From Hofstenia miamia (Eukaryota > Xenacoelomorpha > Acoela), in contig SCFE01000083.1 of NCBI GenBank assembly GCA_004352715.1, positions 1 through 57,382 on the forward strand: 57,382 nt of DNA. The letters are read 5' to 3'. The notes beneath the pieces were generated by a model. The model searched no databases. It was not told the origin of the DNA and saw nothing but the letters and a program-made list of their open reading frames with translations. Made by a program: the position numbers and the translations under genes. Below are positions 57,000 to 57,382 of this stretch, one piece after another. Numbering within the stretch: position 1 is the stretch's first letter; every line of letters starts with the position of its first letter.

Positions 57000-57382
57000 C
57001 AATGACTTTATTTAGCCGCTGAAGGCATACACAACAAAAAAATAAAAACAAGTCAAGTGTTACAGCAGCGAGGACAGTCACAGGAGATGAAATAGGATCA
57101 AATGGAAAAGTAGGCGAAGTTGGAGAAGGGCTCAGCAAAGAGGAAAGCCATCAAAGATTTCTTGAAGCTCGGTGGCGGGGAAAAGAAATCAATCGCTGTT
57201 GGAGGGTTGCGAGTCAAGATGTAATTAGCAGCAGTACAAGCACGATTGAAAAACGAGTGAAGGGTGCGATGTTTCTTTGTATGACGAATGGAGAAGGTGA
57301 CAACATCATCAGAGCGAGTGCAGCAGGAATTAGAGAACTTAATGAAATCAAAAGGATCAAGATCCAATTTGCGAGTCACTAG
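57000..57382 (-). pseudogene. Non-LTR retrotransposon 3' end, inserted in the mariner transposase
   Basis: Minus-strand frame 57098-57379 ends with HRTLHSFFNRACTAANYILT and a PPPSFKKSLMAFLF segment. It resembles the FFxRxxxxWNxLP…SFKxxL end of jockey/CR1-type ORF2 proteins in a diverged form. About 100 bases of 3' UTR and the (ATT)n tail follow. The 5' part lies beyond the window. Base composition is visibly richer in G and C than the surroundings. Confidence 0.6.

Noticed and set aside
1-57382. CRISPR arrays, tRNA or rRNA genes, bacterial operons
   Set aside because: None seen; the repeats present are microsatellites, LTRs, MITEs and assembly duplications.

Overview
This is an AT-rich eukaryotic (animal-like) draft scaffold, not a bacterial or phage window. 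Two genes have GT-AG introns, there are long (TA)n microsatellites, and the intact genes are standard eukaryotic ones: RNA polymerase II subunit RPB4, a TSPO translocator, two ARF-family GTPases, a ubiquitin-conjugating-type E2 and a Maf-type nucleotide pyrophosphatase. The mix of Penelope-like elements with GIY-YIG domains, non-LTR elements, Ty3/gypsy, hAT, Tc1/mariner and piggyBac-like elements fits an invertebrate animal. I cannot name the species from sequence alone.

Layout. 1-10.3 kb: fragments of transposons and retrotransposons, broken by three large N gaps, including a short Polinton-like capsid remnant near 7.2 kb. 10.75-11.31 kb: intact intronless ARF-like gene 1. 12.4-12.9 kb: a CCHC zinc-knuckle pseudogene. 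13.1-23.9 kb: two copies of a palindrome-rich MITE. The second copy sits inside the 3' LTR of an old minus-strand Ty3/gypsy element (gag, protease, RT, integrase and a third ORF remnant, all broken). That element also carries a separate 806 bp inserted MITE. 23.9-25.6 kb: a Tc1/mariner-type element with roughly 100 bp terminal inverted repeats. 26.2-31.7 kb: non-LTR and Penelope remnants, an hAT C-terminus and the second copy of the left-end mariner fragment. 35-38.2 kb: a restriction-like endonuclease domain fused to an RT fragment, then two Penelope-like copies head to tail.

39.3-55.6 kb is the gene-bearing part: TSPO (minus), ARF-like gene 2 (plus), a three-exon E2 (minus), a two-exon Maf gene (minus) and RPB4 (minus). 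Between them lie a TA-flanked MITE, two TTAA-flanked piggyBac-like MITEs and a decayed hAT with a perfect 8 bp target duplication. 56.1-57.4 kb: a decayed mariner-type transposase interrupted by the 3' end of a minus-strand non-LTR element.

The genes do not form an operon or a visible pathway. They are independent housekeeping genes in a repeat-dense neighbourhood. The strongest structural signals are nested insertions that can be put in order, a near-identical large inverted repeat (about 49-3373 against 27770-31683), and several duplicated blocks at N runs or single n bases that look like unmerged contig ends or haplotypes. I found no convincing new multi-gene system. The most notable items are the divergent E2 with a 51 bp catalytic exon, the ARF pair with shared flanks, and two MITE families with the same hairpin-end design.
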